Source: Aquisphaera insulae
Lineage (GTDB): Bacteria; Planctomycetota; Planctomycetia; Isosphaerales; Isosphaeraceae
Assembly: GCF_011064615.1 (NCBI RefSeq)
Contig: NZ_JAALJH010000020.1
Coordinates: forward strand, 51,535-115,534
Direction: 5' to 3'
Length of the DNA: 64,000 bases
The notes below the pieces were generated by a model, which saw nothing but the letters and a program-made list of their open reading frames with translations, was not told where the DNA came from and ran no database searches. This document shows, piece after piece, positions 27,287 to 36,271 of this stretch; position 1 is the first letter of the stretch, and each line of letters begins with the position of its first letter. The position numbers and the translations under genes were made by a program.

Positions 27287-29655
27287 GCGACGACCTGAGC
27301 AGCTTCTCGATGATGGACCTCTTCCGCATGGAAGCGGAGGAGCGCCTGACCGTGCTTTCCGAGGGCCTCGTCGCGCTCGAAGGCGGCGGCGCGACCGCGG
27401 CCACGATCGAGCCCCTGATGCGCGCCGCGCACTCGCTCAAGGGGGCCGCGCGGATCGTCAACCTGGACGCCGCCGTCCGCGTCGCCCACGCGATGGAGGA
27501 CTGCCTCGTCGCCGCCCAGAAGGGGGCCATCACCCTCTCGCCTCCGGACATCGACGTCCTGCTCCGCGGGGTCGATTTCCTCTCCCAGATCTCGAAGGTC
27601 GCCGAGCCCGAGATCGAGCCCTGGCAGGCCGCCCGCGCCGGCGAGGTGGAGACACTCGCCGCCGAGCTCGCGAAGATCGAGCAGGGGATGTCCGCGGAGC
27701 CGGTCCCGCCATCCGCACCGGCACCAGCTCCCGAGCCCATCGCGCCGGCCTTGAAGCCGGAGCCGGAGCCCGAGCCTGCGCCCCCCGCCCCGCCGCCCGT
27801 CGTCGAGGCCACCCCGGTCTCGGCACCGGCCCCGGCCCCGGCACCCGCCCCGAAGCCCTCGCCCGCACCGAGCCCCGCCGCAGCCCAGGCGGAGCCGGCC
27901 GACCGGGTGGTCCGGGTGACGGCGGAGAGCCTGACCCGGCTGATGGGCCTGGCCGGCGAGTCCCTCGTCCAGACGCGGCGGCTCCGGCCGTTCGTCGATT
28001 CGCTGCTGAACCTCAAGAGTCGGCAGTCGCGATTGCTCGAGACCCTCCAGCGGCTGGAGGACCGGCTCTCGGAGGCCGGCGACGCCCTGCCCGCGGCCGA
28101 CCGCGAGCTGCTGGCCACGGCGCGGGGGCAGGCCTCGCGGTGCATGGAGGGGCTGGGGGCGACGCTCGAGACGATCGAGGAGTTCGCCCGCGGCAGCGAG
28201 GACCTCTCCGGCCGGCTCCATCACGAGGTGCTGGCCAGCCGGATGCGGCCGTTCGCCGACGGCATCCGCGGCTTCGCGCGGCTCGTCCGCGACGTGGCCA
28301 AGCAGCTCGGCAAGCAGGCGAAGTTCGAGGTCGTCGGCGAAACGACGGGCGTCGACCGCGACATCCTCGACGGCCTCGAGGCCCCGCTCAATCACCTGGT
28401 CCGCAACGCGCTCGACCACGGCCTGGAGATGCCCGACGCCCGCCGGGCCGCCGGCAAGGATCCGGCCGGGACGATCCGCCTGGAGGCCCGCCACCGGGCG
28501 GGCATGCTCCAGATCATCGTCGCCGACGACGGCCGCGGCATCGACCTGGACCGGCTCCGCGCCAAGGTCGTGGAGAAGGGGCTGACGACGGCCGCCGTCG
28601 CGGCCCGGCTCAACGACGCGGAGCTGCTCGACTTCCTCTTCCTGCCGGGCTTCTCCACCAAGGACGCGGTGACGGAGATCTCCGGCCGGGGCGTGGGCCT
28701 GGACGTCGTCCAGAGCATGGTGCAGGCCGTCCGCGGCTCGGTCCGGGTCTCCAGCCAGCTCGGCGCCGGGACGCGGTTCATCCTCCAGCTCCCGCTCACG
28801 GTCTCGGTGATCCGGGCGCTGCTCGTGGAGATCGCCGGCGAGCCCTACGCCTTCCCGCTCAACCGGATCGACCGCATCCTGATGCTCGACCGCGGCGACA
28901 TCCGCGAGCTCGAGGGCAAGCCGCACATGCTCCTCGACGGCCAGCCCGTGGGACTCGTCGAGGCCGCCCAGATCCTCGAGCTGCCGGCCTCCGCTCGCGA
29001 CAGGGGCACCCTCCCGGTGGTCGTCGCCAGCGACCGCAGCCACCGGTTCAGCGTCGTCGTGGATAAATTCCTGGGCGAGCGAGACCTCCGGGTCGCGCCG
29101 CTCGACCCCAGGCTCGGCAAGGTGCCGAATCTGAACAGCTCCTCGGTGCTGGAGGACGGCTGGCCGGTCCTGATCATCGACGTCGAGGACCTGATCCGGT
29201 CGGTCGACAACCTCCTGACCGGCCGTCGGATCAAGAACCTGGCCGCCGAGGTCGCCGCCGCCGCCGAGTCGAGGGGCCCGAAGCGGATCCTGGTCGTGGA
29301 CGACTCGATCACCGTCCGCGAGCTCGAGCGCCAGCTCCTGGAGAACCGCGGCTACGAGGTGGACATCGCCGTGGACGGCGTCGACGGCTGGAACGCCGTC
29401 CGGTCGAACCGCTACGACCTGGTGGTCAGCGACATCGACATGCCCCGGATGGACGGGATCCAGTTCGTCTCCCACATCAAGGAAGACGCACGTCTCCGGT
29501 CCATCCCCGTGATCATCGTCTCGTACAAGGACCGCGAGGAGGACCGCATCCGCGGCCTGGACGTGGGGGCGAACGTTTACTTGACCAAGAGCAGCTTCCA
29601 CGACCAGACGTTCCTGAACACGATCGTGGACCTGATCGGCGAGGCGGGGGGCTGA
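27283..29655 (+). CDS. wspE: Hybrid CheA histidine kinase-receiver, WspE-like
   Basis: 790 residues. HPt domain with the phosphorylatable His in MRAAHSLKGAAR (H50), a long Pro/Ala/Glu linker (about 140-205), a dimerisation domain, HATPase with the N-box HLVRNALDHGLE and DDGRGIDLDRLR, and ISGRGVGLDVV. A CheW-like regulatory domain (about 515-650) follows, then a C-terminal receiver (from about 667, ILVVDDSITV, acceptor Asp in LVVSDIDMPRMDG, K in YLTKSS). CheA with a fused receiver is the WspE form. It should phosphorylate WspF and the PP2C response regulator encoded at 44.2-46.5 kb. It is last in the five-gene run. Confidence 0.94.
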   Translation: MSDDLSSFSMMDLFRMEAEERLTVLSEGLVALEGGGATAATIEPLMRAAHSLKGAARIVNLDAAVRVAHAMEDCLVAAQKGAITLSPPDIDVLLRGVDFLSQISKVAEPEIEPWQAARAGEVETLAAELAKIEQGMSAEPVPPSAPAPAPEPIAPALKPEPEPEPAPPAPPPVVEATPVSAPAPAPAPAPKPSPAPSPAAAQAEPADRVVRVTAESLTRLMGLAGESLVQTRRLRPFVDSLLNLKSRQSRLLETLQRLEDRLSEAGDALPAADRELLATARGQASRCMEGLGATLETIEEFARGSEDLSGRLHHEVLASRMRPFADGIRGFARLVRDVAKQLGKQAKFEVVGETTGVDRDILDGLEAPLNHLVRNALDHGLEMPDARRAAGKDPAGTIRLEARHRAGMLQIIVADDGRGIDLDRLRAKVVEKGLTTAAVAARLNDAELLDFLFLPGFSTKDAVTEISGRGVGLDVVQSMVQAVRGSVRVSSQLGAGTRFILQLPLTVSVIRALLVEIAGEPYAFPLNRIDRILMLDRGDIRELEGKPHMLLDGQPVGLVEAAQILELPASARDRGTLPVVVASDRSHRFSVVVDKFLGERDLRVAPLDPRLGKVPNLNSSSVLEDGWPVLIIDVEDLIRSVDNLLTGRRIKNLAAEVAAAAESRGPKRILVVDDSITVRELERQLLENRGYEVDIAVDGVDGWNAVRSNRYDLVVSDIDMPRMDGIQFVSHIKEDARLRSIPVIIVSYKDREEDRIRGLDVGANVYLTKSSFHDQTFLNTIVDLIGEAGG

Positions 29656-29667
29656 GGACGCGAGGTT

Positions 29668-30219
29668 TCAGGTGGCCGGTGCCGGGTCCGCTCCGACCGG
29701 AGCCTCTTCCTTTACCGCATCTTCGATCGCCGTGCAGCGCTGCTGGAGGAGCCGATTATAGGCATCCTGGAGAGCATCGCGATGGGCCTGCTCTTCCGTC
29801 AGGATGGCGGCGACATCGCGGGCGCCCTCGGAGTCGCCGACGGCGGCCAGGGCCTTCGACCAGGCGGTCAGGCGGTGGATCTCGTGGGCTTTCGCGTCGA
29901 GGTCGGCGCCGAGATGGTCGAGCGGGCCGGAGGCGAGCTTGCCGACCTTGTCCTTGATCTGGTCCCAGACCTTGCCGACCTTGCCCCCGGATGCGCGGCT
30001 TGGCGTGTGGCCGTACCGGGTGGCGACGGTCTCGATGATCCGCGCGTGCCGCTCATCGGCCTCGGCGATCTCGTGATAGAGGACCCCGAGCCCCGGCTCC
30101 GGGGGGGCCTCCGCGCGGTCCTCGGCGCTCGCCGCCAGCCCCTTCTCGACGTCCAGGCTCTTGACGAGCTCGGCGGCGATCCAGGCGCGATCGATGGTGA
30201 TGGTCCCCGGCGTGGACAT
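29668..30219 (-). CDS. Ferritin-like four-helix protein, hypothetical
   Basis: 183 residues, mostly helical and without a signal. Two segments have the E-x2-3-H-type pattern of ferritin-like folds: LYHEIAEADERHARIIETVA (about 47-66) and ILTEEQAHRDALQDAYNRLL (about 138-157). It could bind metal or act as a stress protein like DUF892 or ferritin-like relatives, but the match is by pattern only. GGGAGAG precedes the ATG. It is convergent with wspE, with 12 bp between the stops. Confidence 0.65.
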   Translation of the reverse strand: MSTPGTITIDRAWIAAELVKSLDVEKGLAASAEDRAEAPPEPGLGVLYHEIAEADERHARIIETVATRYGHTPSRASGGKVGKVWDQIKDKVGKLASGPLDHLGADLDAKAHEIHRLTAWSKALAAVGDSEGARDVAAILTEEQAHRDALQDAYNRLLQQRCTAIEDAVKEEAPVGADPAPAT

Positions 30220-30291
30220 GGCGGCTCTCCCTTCGCTTCCGTATCTGATCCGTTCCTAGGACGAGGGCTGTCTGTTCGGCGAGAATGACGC

Positions 30292-32154
30292 TCAGGCCGG
30301 CAGTGGGGCCGACGCGACGGCCTTCTCCCTGAGCTCGGGATTGACCATCTGGAAGATCCGCTCCCGGGCCTCGGCCAGCGTGTCCACCACCCTGGTGGCC
30401 CCGAGCTCCGAGAGCCGCTCGCGGCCCTTGCCAGGGCCGGGGCCGTCGCCCGCCTCGTCGGCGTGTCCCCAGCGGCCGAGCACCAGCGGCATGTCCGGGA
30501 ACCTCGCCCGCAACTGGCGGACGAGGTAGCGGCCCAGCGCCAGGCCCTCCTTCGGCAGGACCGAGGCGACCACGACCCGCGGCGCCTCCTCGGCCACGCG
30601 CTCGGCCACGTGCAGGGACGAGTCGGTGCAGGCGAGGACCTCCATCCGGCATCCCCCCGCCGCCAGGAGCTGGCCCAGCATCCGCAGCGCCAGGGCATCC
30701 GACGTGTTCTCCACGGCCAGGCCGACCACACAGGGCGAACCGTCGCTCTCCACGGACGCCTCCTCCCCCTGAGGGACGAGCCCCCGGGTGCTCAGGCTAT
30801 AGTCGGGCCGGCCCTCGAGCGAATCGAGGATCTCGCCGACCACCGACCAGACGAATTCGCGCTCGGTGTCGTTCAGCTCCTCGCGGGCCGCGTCGCGTTC
30901 CGCCCGGGCCAGCGCCGGGATCAGGACCTCGTCGAAGACCTCCGCCCGCGGCCGCTTCTTGAGCGCCCCCTCGACGACGTCGATCGCCCGCTCCCGGTCG
31001 AGGGCCACCAGCCGCTGGTAGAAGCGGACGTCCGGCTCGAGTTCCGTCTCCTCGCCGAGCATGGTGGAGAAGAAGGAGAGCACCGGGACGTACTTGCCGA
31101 TCACCGCCAGACAGACCGTCAGGGGCGTCGAGAGGAGCAGCCCCATCGTCCCCCAGAGCCACGTCCAGAACATCGCCGCGACGAGCAGCCCGAGCGCCGA
31201 GACGCCCGTGGTCTTCCCATACACGACCGGCTCCAGGAAACTGTTGAGCGCCGTCTCGACCACGCCGAAGAGGGCGATCACCTCCAGCGGCTGCCGCCAG
31301 CCGGGGAAGTAGGCGAACGAGAAGACCACCGGCAGCACGAATGCGGCGGCCGGCCCGACGTAGGGGATGAATCGGAGCATCGCCGCGAGCGACCCCCAGA
31401 GCTCCGCATAAGGGACACCAATCACCTTGAGCCCCAGCCAGATCACCAGGCCGAAACCGGCGTTCATCAGCGAGAACATGCCCAGGTACTTGCTGATCCG
31501 CTGGCCGATCTCCTGCATCGTCCGTGTGGTCAGCGTGACGTGGTAGTGCCCGAACAGGGCGACGATCCGGTCCGACAGCTCCTCGCGGCCGATGAGCATG
31601 AACAGGACCAGGATGAGCACGAAGCTGCCGACGCCGAGGAACTCCAGGTATGGGCCGACATAAGAGGAGAGCCGTTCCTGGAACGACGGATGCGAGACCA
31701 CCTCGACCCTCTGGATCGGGACCTGGCCTCGCTCGTCGGGGACCGCGGGAGCCTCCATCTTGGCCGTGACCTCGTTGGCCATCTTCTCGAGCCTCTCCGC
31801 GGTCGTCTCCTTCCCCTTCTCCCGGAAGACGCCCGCGCCGCTGAGCTTGCTCTCGATGTTCTTCTGATACTCCGGGAGCTTCGCCGCCAGCGACGTCAAC
31901 TGCTGCCCCACGACGAACCCGATCCCGCCGAGCAGCCCCAGGCTGAGGAGGACCATGAAGACGACGGACGCCGTCCGCGGCAGCCCGGCTTTCTCCAGCA
32001 GGCGGACGCCCGGGGCCAGCGCGAAACTGAGCAGGATGGACAGCGCCAGGGGCTTGAGGACCTCTCCCGCGAAATACATGAAGGCGATCGATGAGAAGAG
32101 GATGATCGTCAGCTTGAACGGGTCGGCAAAGCGGCTCGCTTCATTCTCGGCCAC
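30292..32154 (-). CDS. AI-2E/PerM-type membrane protein with extra C-terminal domain
   Basis: 620 residues. The N-terminal ~370 residues form the AI-2E transporter (UPF0118) domain with about eight helices, including LGLKVIGVPYAELWGSLAAM, RFIPYVGPAAAFVLPVVFSF, and the C-terminal SPL-type STPLTVCLAVIGKYVPVLSF. A helical linker then leads to a Rossmann-like domain (about 475-575, VVGLAVENTSDALALRMLGQ, VVVASVLPKEGLALGRYLVR). It recalls B12-binding domains but lacks the DxHxxG motif. The start is GTG at 32154 behind GGAGGAGA. The substrate is unknown; the family covers exporters of varied compounds and Na+/H+ antiport. Confidence 0.85.
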   Translation of the reverse strand: MAENEASRFADPFKLTIILFSSIAFMYFAGEVLKPLALSILLSFALAPGVRLLEKAGLPRTASVVFMVLLSLGLLGGIGFVVGQQLTSLAAKLPEYQKNIESKLSGAGVFREKGKETTAERLEKMANEVTAKMEAPAVPDERGQVPIQRVEVVSHPSFQERLSSYVGPYLEFLGVGSFVLILVLFMLIGREELSDRIVALFGHYHVTLTTRTMQEIGQRISKYLGMFSLMNAGFGLVIWLGLKVIGVPYAELWGSLAAMLRFIPYVGPAAAFVLPVVFSFAYFPGWRQPLEVIALFGVVETALNSFLEPVVYGKTTGVSALGLLVAAMFWTWLWGTMGLLLSTPLTVCLAVIGKYVPVLSFFSTMLGEETELEPDVRFYQRLVALDRERAIDVVEGALKKRPRAEVFDEVLIPALARAERDAAREELNDTEREFVWSVVGEILDSLEGRPDYSLSTRGLVPQGEEASVESDGSPCVVGLAVENTSDALALRMLGQLLAAGGCRMEVLACTDSSLHVAERVAEEAPRVVVASVLPKEGLALGRYLVRQLRARFPDMPLVLGRWGHADEAGDGPGPGKGRERLSELGATRVVDTLAEARERIFQMVNPELREKAVASAPLPA

Positions 32155-32365
32155 CGCGGTCTCCTCCGCACGACGGACACGGGCCCGGGGACGGGATGCG
32201 TAGCGAGCAATATGCAGTTCCCTTGCCAATCGCACCAAAACCGACTCCGAAGAAGGGTCCAAGGGTCGTGACCGGAGCGTACGCAGCGCCAAGTTAGATG
32301 GCGGGCGTCGGAGTGTCTCGATTTCGCTGGACGGGAGATGGATCTCACCGGCGAATTCTACTGGC

Positions 32366-32380
32366 CGTAGAAAATCTACG
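32366..32380. promoter_or_regulatory. Inverted repeat upstream of the RloAB-like pair
   Basis: CGTAGA-AAA-TCTACG, a perfect 6-bp dyad, lies 42 bp before the AAA ATPase gene in AT-richer DNA. A related GTAGAC occurs further on (32390-32395). It may be an operator controlling the defence pair. It lies in a 267 bp gap (32155-32421) with no other recognisable feature. Confidence 0.35.
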
Positions 32381-32421
32381 CCGCCCGGAGTAGACTTGTC
32401 GATGAGAGGAGATGGGGGATC

Positions 32422-33753
32422 ATGATCATTGAACTGACGATCGAGAACTTCAAATCTTTCCTCGAAGCGATGACCATCGGCTTCGCGGCCGGTACGACGT
32501 CGCAACTCCCAGGGAATTTGCTCAGACATCGGAATGGCGAGCGTTTCGTCAAATCCATGGCCCTATACGGCCTGAATGCATGCGGGAAGACGACGGTCCT
32601 GGACGCGCTCCATGCGTTGAGCTCCTTCGTTCTCTTCAGCAGCCAGGATCAGAAGCCCACCGCGAAGATTCCCCACTTCGAGCCGTTCGCTCTCGATAGA
32701 TCCTCGTCGTTGAAGCCAGCGCGTGTGGCCTTGGTCGTCGACCTGGAGGGGGATCGCTATACTCTCGATGTCTCCGCGACGGCCGATCGAGTCTGGAGCG
32801 AGACGCTCAGGACGCAGCGAGTGTCGAAACAGCCGAGCCGTAAGGCGACGGAGAAGATCCTGATCGAGCGCCGTTGGGATCCCGATAAGAGGATGTACAT
32901 AACCTCACTTCACGAAGATCTCGGGACGGACCTCACGCGTAGATCTGTCCTCGAGCAGACTCCCCGCAACCGCCTCATGCTGGGGAAGCTATCGTCGATG
33001 GGTCATGCTGTTGCGTCTCGGATCATGCAATGGTTTGATGAAGACCTTCAATTCTATGATATGCATCGAAATCCTTACTCAGAGGATGCGATGCTGACGA
33101 CGACCGCTAGGCTGCTGAGGGAGAACCCGGCCTTCGCTGAGATGGTGGAGCGTCTCATGAGGGACGCGGACACGGGAATTCGGCGGCTGCGGGTCGTCGA
33201 TGAGAAGGTGGCCGAGCCAGTGATCTTGGAATCGGGCAGCAAGCTGGAATGGAAAGAGGGCGTCCGGCCGGGGCTTTCCTTCCAGCATGCGGCGCGGGAT
33301 GGTTCGGAGACCATCTTTCGAAGGCGGCAGGAGTCGTCCGGGACCCTTCGGTTCGTGGCGTTGATAGCCGCCATCCTCCATCCCAGCCCGCGGCGGCGCC
33401 TGATCTGCATCGACGAACTGAGCGCGAGTATGCATCCGGCCCTTGTCCGACGACTACTCCGCGTCGTACATGGTCGAACTTTCAACAACGCGGGAAATCA
33501 GATCCTGTTCACGACGCACGATACCCACCTGATGAACAGGCTGTTGCGCCGGGATCAGATCATGATCTGCAAGAAGAGCCGCTTCGGCCGAAGCGCGGCG
33601 AGGCGGTTGGACGAGTATCAGGATACGGCGAGGTCGGATGCCAATCTGGAGAAGCAGTACCTGGACGGGCGATTCGGTGGCGTGCCGCAATTCGGCCCCA
33701 CGCTCGAAGACGTGCCCGTGGACGCCGAGCCTCTGGAGCTCGACCCCCGATGA
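32422..33753 (+). CDS. AAA ATPase of the RloA/AAA_21 type, probable defence protein
   Basis: 443 residues, an SMC/ABC-like ATPase. Walker A is YGLNACGKTTVLDAL (K56), the signature-like part is QESSGTLRFVALIAAIL, Walker B is RLICIDELSASMHP (D331, E332), and the H-switch is LFTTHDTHLMN (H366). It starts directly with the ABC-type beta sheet (MIIELTIENFKSF). It overlaps the RloB-like gene by ATGA, as in RloA-RloB pairs first seen in type I restriction loci and related to OLD/PARIS-type ATPase-TOPRIM defence systems. GGAGATGGGGG precedes the start. GC content and codon use look lower than in neighbours, consistent with horizontal transfer. Confidence 0.87.
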   Translation: MIIELTIENFKSFLEAMTIGFAAGTTSQLPGNLLRHRNGERFVKSMALYGLNACGKTTVLDALHALSSFVLFSSQDQKPTAKIPHFEPFALDRSSSLKPARVALVVDLEGDRYTLDVSATADRVWSETLRTQRVSKQPSRKATEKILIERRWDPDKRMYITSLHEDLGTDLTRRSVLEQTPRNRLMLGKLSSMGHAVASRIMQWFDEDLQFYDMHRNPYSEDAMLTTTARLLRENPAFAEMVERLMRDADTGIRRLRVVDEKVAEPVILESGSKLEWKEGVRPGLSFQHAARDGSETIFRRRQESSGTLRFVALIAAILHPSPRRRLICIDELSASMHPALVRRLLRVVHGRTFNNAGNQILFTTHDTHLMNRLLRRDQIMICKKSRFGRSAARRLDEYQDTARSDANLEKQYLDGRFGGVPQFGPTLEDVPVDAEPLELDPR

Positions 33754-34502
33754 ATCGGCGCCTCAATCGTCGCATCCTGATCGTGGGCGAGGGGCGCGAA
33801 ACCGAATACAACTATTTCGTCGGATTTCGTAATGCGCTTGAGGAAGAACTGGAGTCGACCGCGACTTCTGTCGTCGTGAAGCGAGGCAAAGGCGGCAGTG
33901 CGCGGAACATCGTGGAAAACGCGATCAAGAAGCGGAAGGAGTTCAAGCCTGACCCAGATCGCGGCGATCGGGCGTTCCTCTTGCTGGACACGGAGGGACC
34001 CGGTCGTGCATCGGAACTTCCGGAAGCCAATCGTCTGGCGAAGAAGAATGGAATCGATATCGTCTATTCTTGCCCCTCTTTCGAGTACTGGCTCTTGTGC
34101 CACTTCGAGAAGGCGTCGCGGAGCCATTTCCGGAATTGTGCTTCGGTGATCGAGGTGCTCGACCGGAAGTGGAAGGGCGTCTGCAAGTTTCCATACGACA
34201 AGACCGATCAGGATGTGTTCGAGCGATTGTCCGATCGATTGATGCTGGCTTGTGACCAGGCGCTGGCGATCGATCTCCATCACATCCACTCGCAGAATGC
34301 CGCGGTTTGCGTCAATCCATCGACACAGGTCTTTGAGCTTGTGGCCATCTTGATCGGCGCCAAGACGGCGGAGAGGTGTCCGATCGCGGGCAGATGGAGA
34401 TCGGCGGGCAGCTCCTCGGTGACGGTCGAATTCGTCAGGGGAGACAGGTTGCCGGAGCATGAAGGCAGGCCCGTAAGATGGAGTAAAGATCCGGAGGCAT
34501 GA
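33750..34502 (+). CDS. rloB: RloB-like protein, probable nuclease partner of the AAA ATPase
   Basis: 250 residues. The start has ILIVGEGRETEYNYF (E14, E17, E19), followed by FLLLDTEGPG (D80) and SCPSFEYWLLCHFE. These are the hallmarks of the RloB family, whose layout suggests a TOPRIM-like acidic centre. Paired with the upstream ATPase by an ATGA overlap, it probably forms an abortive-infection or nuclease defence module. The last ~30 residues are variable. The enzymatic activity is inference from the acidic motif and the pairing. It lies in the same lower-GC island. Confidence 0.83.
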   Translation: MNRRLNRRILIVGEGRETEYNYFVGFRNALEEELESTATSVVVKRGKGGSARNIVENAIKKRKEFKPDPDRGDRAFLLLDTEGPGRASELPEANRLAKKNGIDIVYSCPSFEYWLLCHFEKASRSHFRNCASVIEVLDRKWKGVCKFPYDKTDQDVFERLSDRLMLACDQALAIDLHHIHSQNAAVCVNPSTQVFELVAILIGAKTAERCPIAGRWRSAGSSSVTVEFVRGDRLPEHEGRPVRWSKDPEA

Positions 34503-34609
34503 GTCCCACGATCCGGTCGCCAAGAGAGGCCTCCCTCGCCACTCCATGCCGCCAGTACCCTTCCCTTTGGAGTCGATAAGAGCGTCGTGGGTGTCGCGAA
34601 GGATCACGC

Positions 34610-35395
34610 ATGGAAAGACTCGCACGAGATAACGAGTCGGCCGTCCGGTTTGACTGGAAGGAGGCCATCATTGATGACGGTTACACAGTCATCGAAGGCG
34701 TCTTTTCACCCGAGGCCGCCGCGGGGCTGATCGAACGGGCGATGCCCTACCTGGAGACGGGCGGGCCGGGTGTCCTCGAGCGAGGGGGCGAGACTTACGG
34801 CGTCCGCGACCTCCTCTGGCGCTCTCCCGAGGTGGCGCAGCTCGCCGCCTCGCCGCCCCTCCTGGACCTGGCCCGGGCGGTGATCGGCGAGGACGCCTTC
34901 GCGGTCCGGGGGATCTTCTTCGACAAGACGCCGACCACGAACTGGAACCTGCCCTGGCACCAGGACACGACGATCGCCGTCCGCGCCCTGCGCGAGGCGG
35001 AGGGGTTCGGCCCGTGGACCCTGAAGGCCGGGATCCCCCACGCGATCGCCCCGGCGGGGCTCCTCGAGCGGATGATCACCGTGCGGCTCCACCTGGACGA
35101 CTGCGGCCCGCAGAACGGCCCGATGCGCGTGCTCCCCGGCTCCCATCGCGAGGGGAAGCTGGACACCCAGGGCCTGCTCCGATGGGCGGCCCGCGCTCCC
35201 GAAATCGCCGCGGATTGCCTGGTGGACGCCGGCGGGGTGGTCGTCATGCGGCCCCTGCTGGTCCATGCGTCATCGTCCGGGACCGGCCCCGGGCATCGGC
35301 GGGTGATCCATCTCGAGTACGCGGCGGATCCCCTGCCGCATGGTCTCGACTGGTACGTCCGCTCACGGGGCCTCGGCCGCGGCGAGCGTTCGTGA
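34610..35395 (+). CDS. Phytanoyl-CoA dioxygenase (PhyH) family protein
   Basis: 261 residues, an Fe(II)/2-oxoglutarate-dependent oxygenase. The metal triad appears as HQD in LPWHQDTTIAV (about H121, D123) and the distal His in RPLLVHASS. The 2-oxoglutarate-binding Arg is probably in HRRVIHLEY. Also typical are DDGYTVIEGVFSPEAAAGLI and GPMRVLPGSHREG. The substrate is unknown; bacterial members hydroxylate diverse small molecules. It stands alone, 107 bp after the defence pair, with normal high GC. Confidence 0.88.
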   Translation: MERLARDNESAVRFDWKEAIIDDGYTVIEGVFSPEAAAGLIERAMPYLETGGPGVLERGGETYGVRDLLWRSPEVAQLAASPPLLDLARAVIGEDAFAVRGIFFDKTPTTNWNLPWHQDTTIAVRALREAEGFGPWTLKAGIPHAIAPAGLLERMITVRLHLDDCGPQNGPMRVLPGSHREGKLDTQGLLRWAARAPEIAADCLVDAGGVVVMRPLLVHASSSGTGPGHRRVIHLEYAADPLPHGLDWYVRSRGLGRGERS

Positions 35396-35467
35396 GTATC
35401 GGCGAGATCGCGAGCCGGCTCGATCCTCCGGGGTGGCCTTCGGGGCAGGCCCCCGGGAGGCCGGTGC

Positions 35468-35665
35468 TCAGGGGATCTCCGTGTCGGTGAGCGATGAAGG
35501 AGGGGCGAACTTCGACCCCTTGGACTTCAACCGGGGGGGATCGGCCTGCCGCACCGCGCACTGGGGGTGGATACCCGCTTGCGAGTAGACGGGCTGGTTG
35601 CAGATGGGACAGCGGATTCTCGTGGAGACCGGGTTTGGCGGGTTGTGATAGTGTCTCGGGAGCAT
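35468..35665 (-). CDS. Small zinc-ribbon-like protein
   Basis: 65 residues. The motif CPICNQPVYSQAGIHPQCAV supplies Cys-x2-Cys and His-x2-Cys, a likely single zinc site. The C-terminal part is basic and then Ser/Pro-rich. GGAAGGCAGAG precedes the ATG. A regulatory or nucleic-acid-binding role is possible, but there is no direct evidence. Confidence 0.65.
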   Translation of the reverse strand: MLPRHYHNPPNPVSTRIRCPICNQPVYSQAGIHPQCAVRQADPPRLKSKGSKFAPPSSLTDTEIP

Positions 35666-35814
35666 CGTCTCTGCCTTCCAGCTAAGGGGCTATGCCATGC
35701 CGTGCGCAGCGACCTCGAGGCCCATTCCCGTTTCCCCTTCGGTCGGTGTGAGAGCCGGAATCCGCCTCCCCTACCTTTTCCGAGCGGTAATCGAGGGGCC
35801 CCATGGGGCAGGCA

Positions 35815-36132
35815 CTACCTCGGCCGTCGAGATCGTCGAGGAAGCGGCTGGGGGGCGTCGGGTCGCGGCGCGGTCCAGCCGATCTGGACCAGGGGATCGC
35901 CGGAGATGGGGTCGGTCATGCCGAGATCGGTCACCGCGGTGAGCGAGACGAGGACCGAGTCGCCCCCCCTCACGTAGCAAGGCTCCTCACCGGGGCGTGA
36001 CGAGGAGAGGGCGAAGAGGACCGAGTCGCCGACCTGGAGCGAGGCGCCGGGGGGCGAAGGCACGACCGCCTCGCAGCGTCGGCCCCGCTCGACGTCCGAG
36101 ATTTGCAGCTCATCCGACGGGTAGGTGTGCAT
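35815..36132 (-). CDS. Hypothetical protein
   Basis: 105 residues. The core (about 30-90) looks like a small beta-barrel: LQVGDSVLFALSSSRPGEEP, VRGGDSVLVSLTAVTDLGMT. The C-terminus is basic. GGAGGAA upstream of the ATG supports the start. No family is recognised. The barrel-like pattern is reminiscent of RNA-binding or PUA-like folds, but that is speculation. Confidence 0.55.
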   Translation of the reverse strand: MHTYPSDELQISDVERGRRCEAVVPSPPGASLQVGDSVLFALSSSRPGEEPCYVRGGDSVLVSLTAVTDLGMTDPISGDPLVQIGWTAPRPDAPQPLPRRSRRPR

Positions 36133-36271
36133 CGGCGTTCCTCCGGAAGGCCCCGATTTCGGCCGTGCTCATGCGGGGATGGCTTGCCATGCGGACGATG
36201 ATCCCGCGGCGAGGCACCACGGAGGAGCCGGCCGACACGCATCTCCACGGCGGGAGGCCGGGCGGGCGCGG

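Noticed and set aside
26989..29601. 870-codon open frame on the minus strand opposite wspE
   Set aside because: The plus strand encodes a clear CheA-REC hybrid; the minus frame has no recognisable motif and a shadow-like composition.
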